Below, one piece after another: positions 46,405-57,825 of a stretch of 64,000 bases of DNA. The DNA is from Jacaranda mimosifolia. Its lineage: Eukaryota > Streptophyta > Magnoliopsida > Lamiales > Bignoniaceae. The stretch's first letter is position 1; every line of letters starts with the position of its first letter. The position numbers and the translations under genes are program-made. The notes beneath the pieces were generated by a model. That model was not told where the DNA came from. It did no database searches and saw only the letters and a program-made list of their open reading frames with translations. The stretch is taken from positions 4,217,001 through 4,281,000 of the forward strand of contig CM032123.1 of the NCBI GenBank assembly GCA_018894105.1, read 5' to 3'.

Positions 46405-48201
46405 ATGGCGCTCCGGAGAACTCTCTCAAAGCGCCTCTTCAGTGCCACTAACCGAGATTCTTCATTTCCGATCATCTTCACTCTTGAAAACTCACCCATT
46501 CCTCCGCCGTCTAAGGCGGCGAAACAACACTTCCGCCCCGAGTTTTTCACTTCCCCTGACTCCGCCACCCCCGGCTTCTTCCGCCGCTTCCTCCAGCGCC
46601 GCGCCATCAACAACCACTCCAACTCCATCCCCCTCCCCTCCTTCCTCACGCATAGTGTCAGGGGAAATCTTAGAGAGAAGATCAAGTCTCTGAACGCTTT
46701 CGGAAACCATCCACTCCGCCTCGAAGGACTGAGTCCGCCTCTTCAGTCTCCGCCGTCAGTGGCGGAGGAACGGTTTGGCGTGAGTGTGGCGGATGCGAAG
46801 AAGGTTCTGCGGTTTGTACAGTTGGAGAAAGTTAGAGAAAGTGTGAGGAATATTCCGGCGAGTACGATTCAGTACGGTGAGTTCGTACGGATCTGCAGCG
46901 ACGCATGCGGGAATAGAGACGAAGGCTTGGAATTTGCCAAGGCGTTGGATCAATCAGCAGACGTCATCGTTTTAGGTGGTGTCGTTTTCCTCCATCCAGA
47001 TCAGGTAATTTATATTCTAATCATTAATTAATACATTACATCTATAAATTCTGAATTATTATCTTAATTCAACCTAGAATCTCACGATATTTCAATTATT
47101 ACACAAATATTTTAATTTATATATTACAAATTGTTATATTAACTCAACCTATAACAGTAATATCAGTAATAATATTTATTGCAGTATAGTTTTAAATTCA
47201 CGCCCCCACACATATAATTTTTTTTTCAAGAATATTGATGGATTTAATTTGAGTTTTATATTTCATTATTCTCTCAACAACTAAAACATGACTCCAGAAA
47301 ACATGGCAGCATGTTTTTTATTTCTCAATTTCCTCATTTGTTCTGTTCCTAAAATTGTGCTAACCAGAAAACGTGAATTTGCATAAATGCTGTCCATCAG
47401 GTGAGGACAACGATGTACTACACTACTACTACTTGGCAATATAAAGTATCATTTTTAATTAAAATCATAAAAAAAAGAGCTCATAAGTTAACCATACACA
47501 ATTATGATGCGTGATCAACTTTGTTTGCTTTAAAAAACATAAGTTAGAAAGTAATTCTTTCTCTTTTTTGATCGATGAATGACCCTATTTATAGATGAAG
47601 GGACATAAGCCCGTTAGAATTACGAACTCATTAGGGTTTTTAGATTGATTCAATGTGTGATCATCTCTAATATTAGAATGTCCCACATTCATATCATAAT
47701 TTACCAATTTAGTCTTTGTCGCATCAGATTAAAATATTACGGTCTTGAATTGATTTGCAGGTGGCCAAATCAATGGAGAAACTAATTTCCGACTCCATAG
47801 CTATGCCCAAGGACCCAAGAAGAGAAGAGCTGGCCCATCTTGAAAATCAAAAGGCCATGATAGACCAAAAGGCCCAATTCCTAGTCCGTGGAGAACTCTG
47901 CTGTGGGCTGGGCTTTTTGGTACTCCAAACATTGGGCTTCATGAGGCTAACCTTTTGGGAGCTGAGCTGGGATGTGATGGAGCCTATTTGCTTCTTTGTG
48001 ACCTCAATCCACTGTCTATTGGCTTATGCTTTCTTTTTGAGGACTTCGAAAGAGCCCTCGTTTGAAGGCTTTTTCCAGCGGAGGTTCAAAGTTAAGCAAA
48101 AGAAGCTAATGAAAGCTCATGATTTTGACCTCGAGAGGTACAATAAGCTCTGTGAAATTTTTTTCCCAAGTATTGTGAGGAAAAAAATGGTTCAATTTTA
48201 G
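46405..48201 (+). CDS. MCU: mitochondrial calcium uniporter pore-forming subunit
   Basis: Two exons (46405-47004, 47761-48201), GT-AG, phase 0, 346 residues. MCU forms the Ca2+ channel of the inner mitochondrial membrane. Residues 1-60 are rich in Arg, Ser and Pro and lack acidic clusters early on, as in a mitochondrial targeting sequence ([17 protein letters not shown]). A coiled-coil-like segment ([20 protein letters not shown]) precedes helix 1 (about 243-262); the selectivity-filter motif WDVMEP is at 270-275, in the loop before helix 2 (about 276-294). The C-terminal segment [19 protein letters not shown] is the usual matrix tail. Length is typical of plant MCUs. The 756-bp intron carries no recognised repeat. 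All signature residues are intact, so the gene looks functional. Confidence 0.95.
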
Positions 48202-49292
48202 GTTGAGTTGTGTAAATGTTGCTTGGCGTAAAATGGATAGTTTTCGCATGTAAAGATTGATATACGTTTTTTAGTCTTTCTTTTTTAGAGTTGTATAGAT
48301 ATATACATTTATCGAAATGATCATGGGTTTGATCCGAACAAAATATAAGTCAATTTGCAATAATTATTTGATCTTGCTTTTTGATGGTATGGGATTCATT
48401 TTTTATATGAGTTTGAAAATATTCTTTTAGTTGAATAAGCGAATTTTGAAATCAAATACGAATTAAGACTGTTGGTTATTTCTCAATATAAACTCTCAAA
48501 TATTTAAATCTGTTAAAGAAAGATAACGTAAACAACTTACAAGTAAAATACAGTAAAAAGGGATTGCAAAATACAGATACATATCTAAAAAGTATGATAA
48601 TAAGAGTATTTATAAGTAATACTACTTAACACGTTTACGTAGTTAATGTGATTTCATCGATGGCGACAACCAATTTCAAAGATTGATGAATACCTTTAAA
48701 TGGGCCATGGTGATTAGATACAATCAACCCAATTTTCAGAGAACGTGAATTCAAAAATAATTTTAAAATATATTAATTTTCAACGATTAATTCCTCTGTC
48801 ACCATATCAACCTTAGAACCAAAAATAAGTATATTTGTAACAATAATCTGACCTGATAAAAACTTTCATTGCCGAAGGAACAATTTTTAGAGCTAGCTTT
48901 ATTTTATTTCCTTTACCATGCTCATCATACTCAATAGTTTAGTAATAATTGTGTAACTTTGGTGTGGGAGTAATACTAATTCTAAACTTAAGTGTCAATT
49001 CCACTTGATGTACAATACCAATTCACATGTGTGTGTGTGTGCACTACAGTGAGGCGCGTACCCAGCCTAAACCAAACCGCTGGAGACCACAATGGCTATC
49101 ATGCTTTCAGACAGATAAAAGGGGCCCCATGCTTTTGGTTTGGAATGGAAAGGGGGCCCTGAAAATGTCTTCACCAGGACAGTTTATGATCCAACAATCC
49201 ATTACATTATGCTACAATTATATATACATACAACTATTACAAAAGCAAACAGATACCCATATTTCTAATCCAATTTCAAACCCAAATCCTTA
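48202..49292. other. 3' flank of MCU gene and intergenic space
   Basis: AT-rich. A (GT)n run lies at 49027-49042, followed by a GC-richer piece (49045-49190) with no recognised motif. Confidence 0.5.
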
Positions 49293-49616
49293 GGGAGTGA
49301 TTGGTTATGTTTCCCCAAAACATTATTTTGGGAAAACATAACATAATAGATCCTTATTTTTCTTTTAAAATATACATTTTTCAATATATCAATATATATA
49401 TATATACACATTATATATATTTTATTATTATTCTAACATTGAAAAAATAATTCAATTCTATTTTCACACCATAAACCCAACAAAAAAGTATCAATTTGAA
49501 CGCTATAGTAAAAAATGTATTCTTCAAAACATAAACAAACATACCAAAAAATAACTTTCACATTCTTCATTCTCCCAAAATATATAATAAAATCACACAA
49601 GAAAACATAACCTCCC
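49293..49616. mobile_element. Tourist/PIF-Harbinger MITE
   Basis: Ends GGGAGTGATTGGTTATGTTT and the complement of GAAAACATAACCTCCC, flanked by TTA (49290-49292, 49617-49619). Length 324 bp. The interior is the reverse of the element at 33607-34039 (for example TTTGAACGCTATAG versus the CTGTAGCGGTCAAA side). Confidence 0.8.
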
Positions 49617-49619
49617 TTA

Positions 49620-50583
49620 ATTTTAGATTCTTGGTCTTATCAATTAAAGATCACCTAATTGACTTTTATGTCTGAAATTCAGGTCCAAAATGTTAGTATA
49701 TGAAAATTTCAAAAATTGAAGATCTGTATAGACTTTTGATACAAGTGATTCTGGTGCCCAACTACTTCATTATTGAGTAGTGGTAATTATTGAGTGGCAA
49801 CATATGCTAGTACAGTTTCATGACCCGGCTCGGAATGGATATCCCTTAAAACTCACCTCATTGTTCATAAAATTTGTCATACCCCAATTTTAAAGAACAA
49901 ACCAACTTCTCCTATTCATATTGGGATTTATTTTCCTAAATAATTTCATGAATCCCATCTATATGTATTTAAATAAATTATATACCCTTATGTATGATTC
50001 AATATTTTATAACTTAAGTGAATATATATATATATATGTTTAATTAAATAATACGATTCCATGGACTTTTGTCATATTGTCTGGCAGTTGTCACATTTTC
50101 CTAAAATTTGGTTTCCTAAGAATGATTATAGAAAAATCATCTTCTTGTTTATTTTAATGCACATGTCAAATATTTATAAAGTGAAATAAGAGATAAAACA
50201 AAAATTAAAATAGAGGATACAAACTGTAAATGTTGTGTCAATATTAGTATCATATCTTGAATGGGACGTCCATGTAAGTATCAATATTTACTATATGTTT
50301 TTCTTCTTCTGATCGAAATAGAAAATTTGTTACCAAAATTGCTCATATTGAATTCATATATCTTACTCAATTCCTCAATAGAAATTATTAGAATTTTTCC
50401 TATTTCTGTTGAATAGATGTGCCTCTTACTTTATTTTTTCATAGAATCAGGAATGAAGTGGACGCTTCCAACCTTATATTGTTGGAAATATGAAAAAAAA
50501 TATAGTACAAATATACACCAATAATGAATCATTAGCCATTGCTCCCTTTGAGCCCCCGCTTGGTTTTTTTTTCCAGTCAATTA
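49620..50583. other. intergenic, AT-rich
   Basis: No gene or recognised repeat besides a (TA)n run near 50024-50038. Confidence 0.5.
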
Positions 50584-51024
50584 GAAAAAAATTCCTAAAC
50601 CTATTTTCACTTTAGTGTTCAGTCCCCATTTGAATTTTTACACACTAAACTCCCTACTTTTTCACAAAACTTAGAAATCACTCCCTATATCTTTTAGAAA
50701 GACACATATATCCTTGTAACTAGAGAAAACAACAAAAATACCTAAGAAATGCGTTTTTCTCTTCAAGAAGAATGCTTTCATATTTTTTTTCCTGAAATCG
50801 ACGACTTCCCCAAGCGACCAAACAAAAGGGCACGAAATCGTTCCTCTGCCATTGACGGGATAAGAAGAAGAGAAAAAAAAAAAGAAAAAAAAAACCACCA
50901 AAATTTTTGCCATTTTTTCTGTGACAATGGGAGGAGAAACAGCGGCAACAAGAAGCGAAATACAAAAAGAAGTGATCGAAAGAAACAAATATATGTTTTC
51001 TGCATTTACAGTTTTAAATGTCTG

Positions 51025-52500
51025 TGATATTTTAGAAGCAAATGTAGTATAAATATTCAAGCTTGCAGTACACATTAAGCAAAAGTGTAGTATATAATCT
51101 GTGTAACTGCAGTACATTTTAAAAGTATTTGTAGTACAAAATATTCAAAGCTGCATATTAAATGAAATTATAGTATATAATTTGTGTGCATGCAGTATAT
51201 TTTAGAAGCATCTATAATACAAAAGCATTAAAGCATGCAGTATACATTAACTGAAAATGTAGTATATAATTTGTGTATCTGTAATACAAAATATTTAAGC
51301 CTGTAGTATACATTAAATGAAAGTGTAGTATATAATCTGTGTAAAGAGGAGCTAAACTCATCCGGTGCAAAAAAGAGATCAGAGTTGAGTTGGGGCACTG
51401 CATACACTTCGAGTCCTTGTGTATGTGTTGGCAAGGACGTCAACGGATCGAGTGGGGGAGAATGTCATGGGTCGCTCATTGGAGAAGAATTGCGACCGTG
51501 ACTTGAAGGGACATTAGGAGCGACATGGCATTGTCGGCTCACCCGATAAGGCGAAAAAGGCCCATGAGCAGAGACTCTTACGAGGTGCGGTTTGAAAAAC
51601 TATTTCAACGGCATATTCCTTGAGTTATGAGGATGCTTCCCACCAAGTTTGAAGTCATTCCGTGTCCGTTTGGGCACCGAACATTGAGGGCGACCTAGAG
51701 CGGTCTTACTGCACGCAGGTAGTGCAAAGATGCATTGAGCAGAGTGTCTTGGAAAAGGAATTTTGTGAAACTGTTTCAGTGGGGTGTTCCTTGAGGTGTT
51801 GGCAACGTTCCCACCAAGTTTCACCAGTAGACGGTTCCGTTTGGATAGGAAACGGCGAAGATCTTTAGAATGCGGCAGTGCAGTGGCATTGTTGTAATTC
51901 CAGCTTATTGCGAGGGAAATTACTGTTCCATGGAGAATCGGATGGGGCTGGAACTTTGTGGAGTTAATGTATAGGCCGAGAGCTATCCAACGGTTCAAGC
52001 GGCAAGTGATTTGGACACCGGGATAGGAAGTTGCGAAAATATAGTACAAAACATTCAAGCCTATAGATTAAATGAAATTATAGTATATAATCTGTATACA
52101 TGCAGTATATTTTAGAAGTATCTGTAGTACAAAAATATTCAAGTGTGCAGTATACATTAACTGAAAATATAGTATATAATATGTGTATCTGCAGTACATT
52201 TTAGAAGCAACTGTAGTACAAAATATTTAAGCCTGCAGTATACATTAAATGAAAGTGTAGTATATAATCTCTGTAACTGCAGTACATTTTAGAAGCATCT
52301 GTAGTACAAAACATTCAAGCATGTAGATTAAATTAAATTATAATTTAATATTTGTATATATGCAGTACATTTTAGAAGCATTTGTAGTACAAAAATATTC
52401 AGGCATGTAGTATATATTAACTGAAAATGTAGTATATAACATGTGTATCTATAGTACATTTTAGAAGCAACTGTAGTACAAAACATTTAAGCCTATAGGG
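51025..52500. repeat. tandem array 1, ~83-bp period
   Basis: Units such as TTTTAGAAGCATCTGTAGTAC, CAAGCATGCAGTATACATTA and GTAGTATATAATCTGTGTA recur at about 83-bp steps at 51025-51345 and again at 52037-52500. The two blocks are separated by an unrelated GC-richer segment. Confidence 0.8.
51345..52037 (+). other. LTR-retrotransposon fragment inside tandem array 1
   Basis: About 690 bp of GC-richer sequence replaces part of one array unit without a flanking duplication. GAGTGGGGGAGAA followed at once by TGTCATGGGTCG (about 51450-51475) looks like the polypurine tract and start of a 3' LTR, so the fragment would span the internal-region end and part of an LTR. Two internal stretches (TTCCTTGAG..., CCCACCAAGTTT) repeat imperfectly. 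Confidence 0.55.
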
Positions 52501-52616
52501 TTTGAATCATACTTTGTATGTACATACATATGTAAATTGAAGCATACTTTGTTTATAATATTATTTTGTATGTAAGTATAATTTTCCATCAAGTATTTAT
52601 AATATTTTTATTTCAG

Positions 52617-53550
52617 TACAATATAAGGGAAATGAATTACAAATGTAGAACGAACAAAGTATAAATGGTGTTATGTTGAAGTACACTTCAATTCAATTGA
52701 AATCGAGCAGTGAATTTGAGTACAATATGATGGAAATGAAGTACAAATATAAAAAAAATAAAGTATAAATGGTGTTATGTTGAAGTACACTTCAATTAAA
52801 TTGAAATTAGGTAGTGAATTTAAGTACAATATGATGGAAATTAAGTATAAATATAAAACAAACAAAGTATAAATGATGTTATATTGAAATACAATTCAAT
52901 TAAATTGAAATCGAGCAGTGAATTTGAATACAATATGAAGAAAATGAAGTACAAGCGTAGAACAAACAAAGTATAAATAGTGTTATGTTGAAGTACAGTT
53001 CAATTAAATTGAAACCGAACAGTGAATTTGAGTACAATATGATGGAAATGAAGTACAAACGTAGAACAAATAAAGTATAAATGATGTTATGTTGAAGTAC
53101 ATTTCAATTAAATTGAAGTTGGACAGTGAATTTGAGTACAATATGATGTAAATGAAGTACAAACTTAGAACAAACAAAATATAAATGGTGTTATGTTGAC
53201 GTACACTTCAACTAAATTGAAATCGAACAGTGAATTTGAGTACAATATCATAGAAATGAAGTACAAACATAAAACAAACAAAGTATAAATGGTGTTATGT
53301 TGAAGTACACTTCAATTAAATTGAAATCAGGAAGTGAATTGAGTACAATATGATGAAAATAAAGTACAAATATAGAACAAATAAAGTATAAATGGTGTTA
53401 TGTTAAAGTACATTTCAATTCAATTAAAATCGGACAATAAATTTGAGTACAATATGATGAAAATGTAGTACAAATGTAGAACAAACAAAGTATAAATGGT
53501 GTTATGTTGAAGTACACTTATTGCAATTGAATAATTAGTCTCCAATAATT
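52617..53550. repeat. tandem array 2, 104-bp period, nine copies
   Basis: The core GAGTACAATATGATGGAAAT recurs at 52617, 52721, 52825, 52929, 53033, 53137, 53241, 53344 and 53448: steps of 104 bp with a single 103. Each unit also has CAAAGTATAAATGGTGTTAT and ACTTCAATTAAATTGAAATC, the latter an inverted pair. Confidence 0.95.
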
Positions 53551-53859
53551 GTAGTGATGGTCAAATACAATATTTTGAGATTATCGAATAAGGTGAAGTA
53601 CGTATTTGTACGGGTTATAGGGTGGATATTATTGTCAAATGCTCATTTATTTACATATTTGAAAGCATAAATATTCTTTACATTACTGCGATTGATAACA
53701 TTCATTCGTTCAACATTAGTGGTTAACACTTTAAAACTTTAATATTATTTTATTTATATAATAAATATTATACACATTTTTAGAGTTTGGTTATTAATTA
53801 CTGAGACTTAAAAATCAAATCATGGAACAAATTTCAATTCAACAATATTAGTAAAAATA

Positions 53860-54425
53860 TTAAGAAATGGAGTACATAATGGCCGAAATGAAATACAAAT
53901 GTCATGAAATCAAGTATAAATCTTTCAGATTGAGGTACAAAAGAGCTGATATCTTGGAAAACATCCATTTGATAACTTCCGCGCTAAACAAGTACATTAT
54001 TGCCAAAAAGAAGTACTAATGTCATGAAATCAAGTATAATTCTACCAGATTGGGGTACAAAATAACTGATATATCGGACAACATGCAAAAATGCCAATTT
54101 CACGCTAAATCAAATACATAATTGCTGAAATGAAGTACAATTGTCATGAAATCAAGTATAATTCTCCCAGATTATGGTGCAAAATAACTGATATCTCCGA
54201 CAACATACAAAAATGCCAATTTCACGCTAAATCAAATACATAATTGCCGAAATGAGGTACAATTGTCATGACATCAAGTATAATTCTCCTAGATTGGGGT
54301 GCAAAATAACTGATATCTCGGACAATATACAAAAATGCCAATTTCACGCTAAATCAAGTACATGATTACCGAAATAAAGTACAAATGTCAAGAAATCAAG
54401 TATAAATCTCCTAGATTAATTTACA
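53860..54425. repeat. tandem array 3, ~122-bp period, five copies
   Basis: GTCATGAAATCAAGTATAA recurs at 53901, 54021, 54143, 54265 and 54387. Units also share AACTGATATCTCGGACAACA and GCCAATTTCACGCTAAATCA. Confidence 0.92.
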
Positions 54426-54436
54426 AAATTTAGCTA

Positions 54437-54720
54437 GATTACTGATTCTTTGCAGGTTCGACAATTATGTCATGTTCTACCACACCTTTTACACTTAATT
54501 ACACGTTTCTCAATTTGTGATGGAATCCTCTGTGTCCTTCTATGCCCAGGTTGAGATCGGCAATCAGGTGCATTAATAACGCCATCATCATCTAGAAGGA
54601 ACATATGCATATCATATGTAGGAATAGGGTTTATCACTGCTTGATATGCTTGTTGATACATCTCAACTCGGTAATATTGATCGGTAAAGTCATACGATGA
54701 AAGTGACTTTGACTCGAGAG
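54437..54720 (-). pseudogene. C-terminal end of a MULE transposase (zinc knuckle), broken
   Basis: Minus strand: YRVEMYQQAYQAVINPIPTY, then a loop, RRTQRIPSQIEKR and a CCHC zinc knuckle C-x2-C-x4-H-x4-C (KCKRCGRT, then HNCRTCKES). This order (INPIP, R-I-P-S, knuckle) is the normal C-terminus of plant MuDR/FAR1-type transposases. A TGA stands where the knuckle normally has Gly (one base from GGA). The catalytic DDE core and SWIM finger that should precede it are not found in the neighbouring sequence, which is tandem array 4. Confidence 0.75.
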
Positions 54721-54724
54721 TACA

Positions 54725-56160
54725 AGTTTTGATAAAATAAAGTACAATTTCGGAACACTTGAAATATAGAACTTCAGTGAATATAATACAAGTTTAGATA
54801 AAATTATGTATAAAATGAGTATAATTTCAAAAAATAAAAATACAATTTTTGATAAAGTGGAGTACAATTTCAGAACACCTGAAGTATAAAACCTTAGAAA
54901 TTGCAATACAATTTTTGGATAATCCATTAGTACAATACTTGAAACTTAAAAAATAGATTCAAATAACTAAAGTACAAGTTTAGATAAAATGAAGTACAAG
55001 TTCGGAACACTTGAAGTATAGAACTTCAATTAATAGAGTACAGGTTTAGGTAAAATGATGTATAGAATAAAGTATAATTTTAAAAAATAGAAATACAATT
55101 TTAAATAAAGTGAAGTACAATTTCAGAACACCTGAAGTATAAAACCTTAGTAATTGCGATACAATTTTTGGATAATCCATTAGTAGAACATTTGAAACTT
55201 AAATAATATATTCAAATAACTGAAGTACAAGTTTAGATAAAATAAAGTACAACTTCGAAACACTTGAAGTATAGAACTTCAATGAATAGAGTACAAGTTT
55301 ATGTAAAATGAAGTATAATTTCAGAAAATAGAAGTACAATTTCAGAACACTTGAAGTATAAATCCTTACCAATTTTAATATGATTTTGGATAATCCATTA
55401 GTAGAACACTTGAAGTATAAAACTTAAATAATAGATTCAGATAATTGAAATCCAAGTTTAGATAAAATGAAGTACAATTTCAGAACACTTGAAGTATAGA
55501 ACTTCAATGAATAGAGTACAAGTTTAGGTAAAACGATGTATGAAATGAAGTATAATTTCAAAAAATAGAAGTACAATTGTAGATAAAGTGAAGTACAATT
55601 TCAAAACACTTGAAGTATAAAACCTTAGCAGTTGCAGTACAATTTTTGGATAATCCATTAGTAAAACACTTTAAACTTAAATAATAGATTCAAATAACTA
55701 AAGTATAAGTTTAGATAAAATGAAGTACAGTTTCGAAACACTTGAAGTATAGAAGTTCAATGAATAAAGTACATGTTTAGGTAAAATGAAGTACAAAAGA
55801 AAGTATAATTTCAGAAAATAAAAGTACAATTTTGGATAAAGTGAAGTACAATTTCAGAACGCTTGAAGTATAAAGTCCTAGCAACTGCAGTATATTTTGG
55901 TTAATCGATAAATATAAATATAACTTTAATAAATCGAGTACAATTTTTGATAAAATGAAGTATAATTTCAGAAAATCAAAAGTATAATTTTATATAGAAG
56001 ACGTATAGTTTAGGAACACTTCAAGTATAAACCGCTAGAAGTTGCAGTATAATTTTGGATAATCAATTAGCAGAACACTTGAAGTATAAAACTTACATAA
56101 CAGAGTACAATTTCAGAACACTTCAAGTACAAAACTTTACAAACTGCAGTACAACTTAGA
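54725..56160. repeat. tandem array 4, ~220-260-bp higher-order period
   Basis: Units contain GAAGTACAATTTCAGAACAC, TTGAAGTATAAAACCTTAG, GTTTAGATAAAATGAAGTAC and GGATAATCCATTAGTAGAAC; the last block starts at about 54917, 55170, 55388, 55648 and, mutated, 56057. Shorter sub-repeats on AAGTACAA lie inside. Confidence 0.88.
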
Positions 56161-56169
56161 TTTTATAGA

Positions 56170-56450
56170 AGTATTACATTAAACCATCGCTGCTCTTCTT
56201 TGCACTGCTGCTTAATTCATCCTTTCGGTTTATCAGGATGTCAACAATGTTCATATGCAATGTCAAATGCAGTAAGACCATATTCATGACACCGTTATCC
56301 TCAGTTAAACTCACGTACAATCTTTAATGTGGAGCTATGTATTACAAACTGAAGTGTTTGGCATTGATTTCACTCCATTCTCTTGCGAGATTAATGTACA
56401 TGTCCATTAACTTGATTGAACACTCCTACTTCACTACTTGTTGACATTGT
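56170..56450 (-). pseudogene. N-terminal remnant of the MULE transposase
   Basis: Minus strand, after a CT/AG-rich leader: a frame reads LMDMYINLAREWSEINA, then, past stops, RLYVSLTEDNGVMNMVLLH and MNIVDILI. Placement at the opposite end from the zinc-knuckle remnant, on the same strand, and the form of the 'D-N-G-V-x-N-M' segment suggest the N-terminal part of a MuDR-type transposase. Weak on its own; supported by context. Confidence 0.4.
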
Positions 56451-56867
56451 CGAAAAAATATAAGAAACTCAGAAGCAACTGAGAAGAAACTGAGAAGAAG
56501 AAGAAGAAGAAACTCGAAAATGATGAAAATAAAAAGAGAAGAAGACAATGCAGATGTCGAGTTGGTGGTTGTTGGCTCTGACGTTATTCTCGTTCCTGCC
56601 GTGGAGCTCGTTGTGTTTTTTCTGTTCTTTCTGTTTCTGGTAATGAGCGTATGATATGATTTACTGTTTGCTTATCGGATGGAGAAGAAGTGAGAAAAAA
56701 TGAATGAAAAATATGATACTTAAGGGCATTTTTGTCAAATCAAATGAGTAGGGAGTAATCTCTAAAAATTTAACAAAACTAGGGAGTTTGTTCTAACAAA
56801 AAACAAGTGGGGACTGATCACCAAATTGGAAAGTGCATTTGGTACTTTTCAATAAGTGTCACTTTTT

Positions 56868-57825
56868 TTTTTTCTTTCCAAACTCCATTTTCAAGTTTTA
56901 TATAATTTGAAAATTGAAAACATATCCTTTATACATATTTTTATTTAATATATTTTTATTTTTATTCTCAAAACGCATTCCCCAATAATATGTATATCTT
57001 CTCTCTCTATTATCATGATTACTATCTTTCTCCACCTACAACTAGGGATAAGAATAGGCCAGACTATCTACTCGTCAGGGGACTAAGGCCTACTTTATTT
57101 ATAACCTGCCTTGGCTTAGTCTATTTAATAAAAAGATCAGATCAATGCTTAAAAAGTAACCTTTTTAACTAACTAAACTATACTTAGGCTTTTCTAAAAG
57201 TTTGCAAAGCCTAATAGACCGGCCTGTTTATTCACCTTCACATAAAAAGTATAATAATAGTGATATAATATTAAATGACTAATTGTATTTGATTTCTTTA
57301 ATTAGTCAAATATGGAATCGGTTATGTTATTCAGTATTGCTTTGGTTGAAATGATATTATTTTATATTTAGATTTGAACTTTTATAATTATGTATTTATT
57401 ATTGATCATTTTTTATTATTTCTTATGAAGGTCTAATACAAGTTTGAGCATATTAAAAATTTAGATTTATGTGATATTTAGATTTAATTGAAGTTTTAGT
57501 AGAAAATAAGCTTTTAGGCCAAGTTAAGACTTTAAAATTTATTAAAAAGGTCAGGCCTAATATTAAAAAGAAGCTTATTGTAAATAATATGCTATGCTCA
57601 GGCTCAGACTCTTCATTTGCATAATAGGCTTTATCTATTTAAGTCAAAACCTTGCGTATTTCCATGTCTACCCATAACCTATTAAACCCAACACAATCAT
57701 TGTAATGTCAATAATATATCCAAATACACACTTATTTTTGACTTGTTTTCACTAACTATATTTTTAAAATTTAAAAATAATAAAAATAAAAAATAAAAAA
57801 GAAATAAAACCCAATGGACCCTAAG
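56868..57825. mobile_element. AT-rich MITE split by a hAT MITE
   Basis: The arms 56868-57042 and 57671-57825 join to the same internal order as the MITEs at 3886-4535 and 20303-23111 in reverse (CTATCTTTCTCCACCTACAAC then CCTATTAAACCCAACACAAT). The right end is the complement of TTAGGGTCCATTGGGTTTTA. Confidence 0.6.
57043..57670. mobile_element. hAT-like MITE nested in the AT-rich MITE
   Basis: Ends TAGGGATAAGAATAGGCC and the complement of CGTATTTCCATGTCTA. The flanks CCTACAAC (57035-57042) and CCCATAAC (57671-57678) match at 6 of 8, and removing the element restores the host MITE. Interior rich in AGGCCT/TAGGCTTT motifs. Confidence 0.7.

Larger units (their letters stand above)
50584..56850 (-). 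mobile_element. long-TIR Mutator-like element filled with tandem arrays
   Basis: The ends are long inverted repeats: left has TTCAGTCCCCATTTGAATTT, then ACTAAACTCCCTACTTTTTC and AGAAATCACTCCCTA; right, in complement, has ATCAGTCCCCACTTG, then ACAAACTCCCTAGTTTTG and AGAGATTACTCCCTACTCA, together some 140 bp on each side. Inside are two transposase remnants on the minus strand (near both 56170-56450 and 54437-54720), four tandem arrays and a foreign LTR-retrotransposon piece. Length about 6.3 kb. A 9-bp target duplication could not be read with confidence. Confidence 0.7.

Noticed and set aside
46442..46693. Overlapping frames rich in Pro/Ser (+2) or Gly/Glu (minus) in MCU exon 1
   Set aside because: Frame shadows of the MCU targeting-peptide region.
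50720..51117. Several 75-148-codon frames at the left part of the 50584-56850 element
   Set aside because: Low-complexity Phe/Lys runs over poly-A/poly-T tracts; frames open on both strands at once.
50575..56859. A clean 9-bp target duplication for the long-TIR MULE
   Set aside because: AGTCAATTA and AATAAGTGT next to the presumed ends do not match; the exact ends or the duplication have decayed, so none is claimed.
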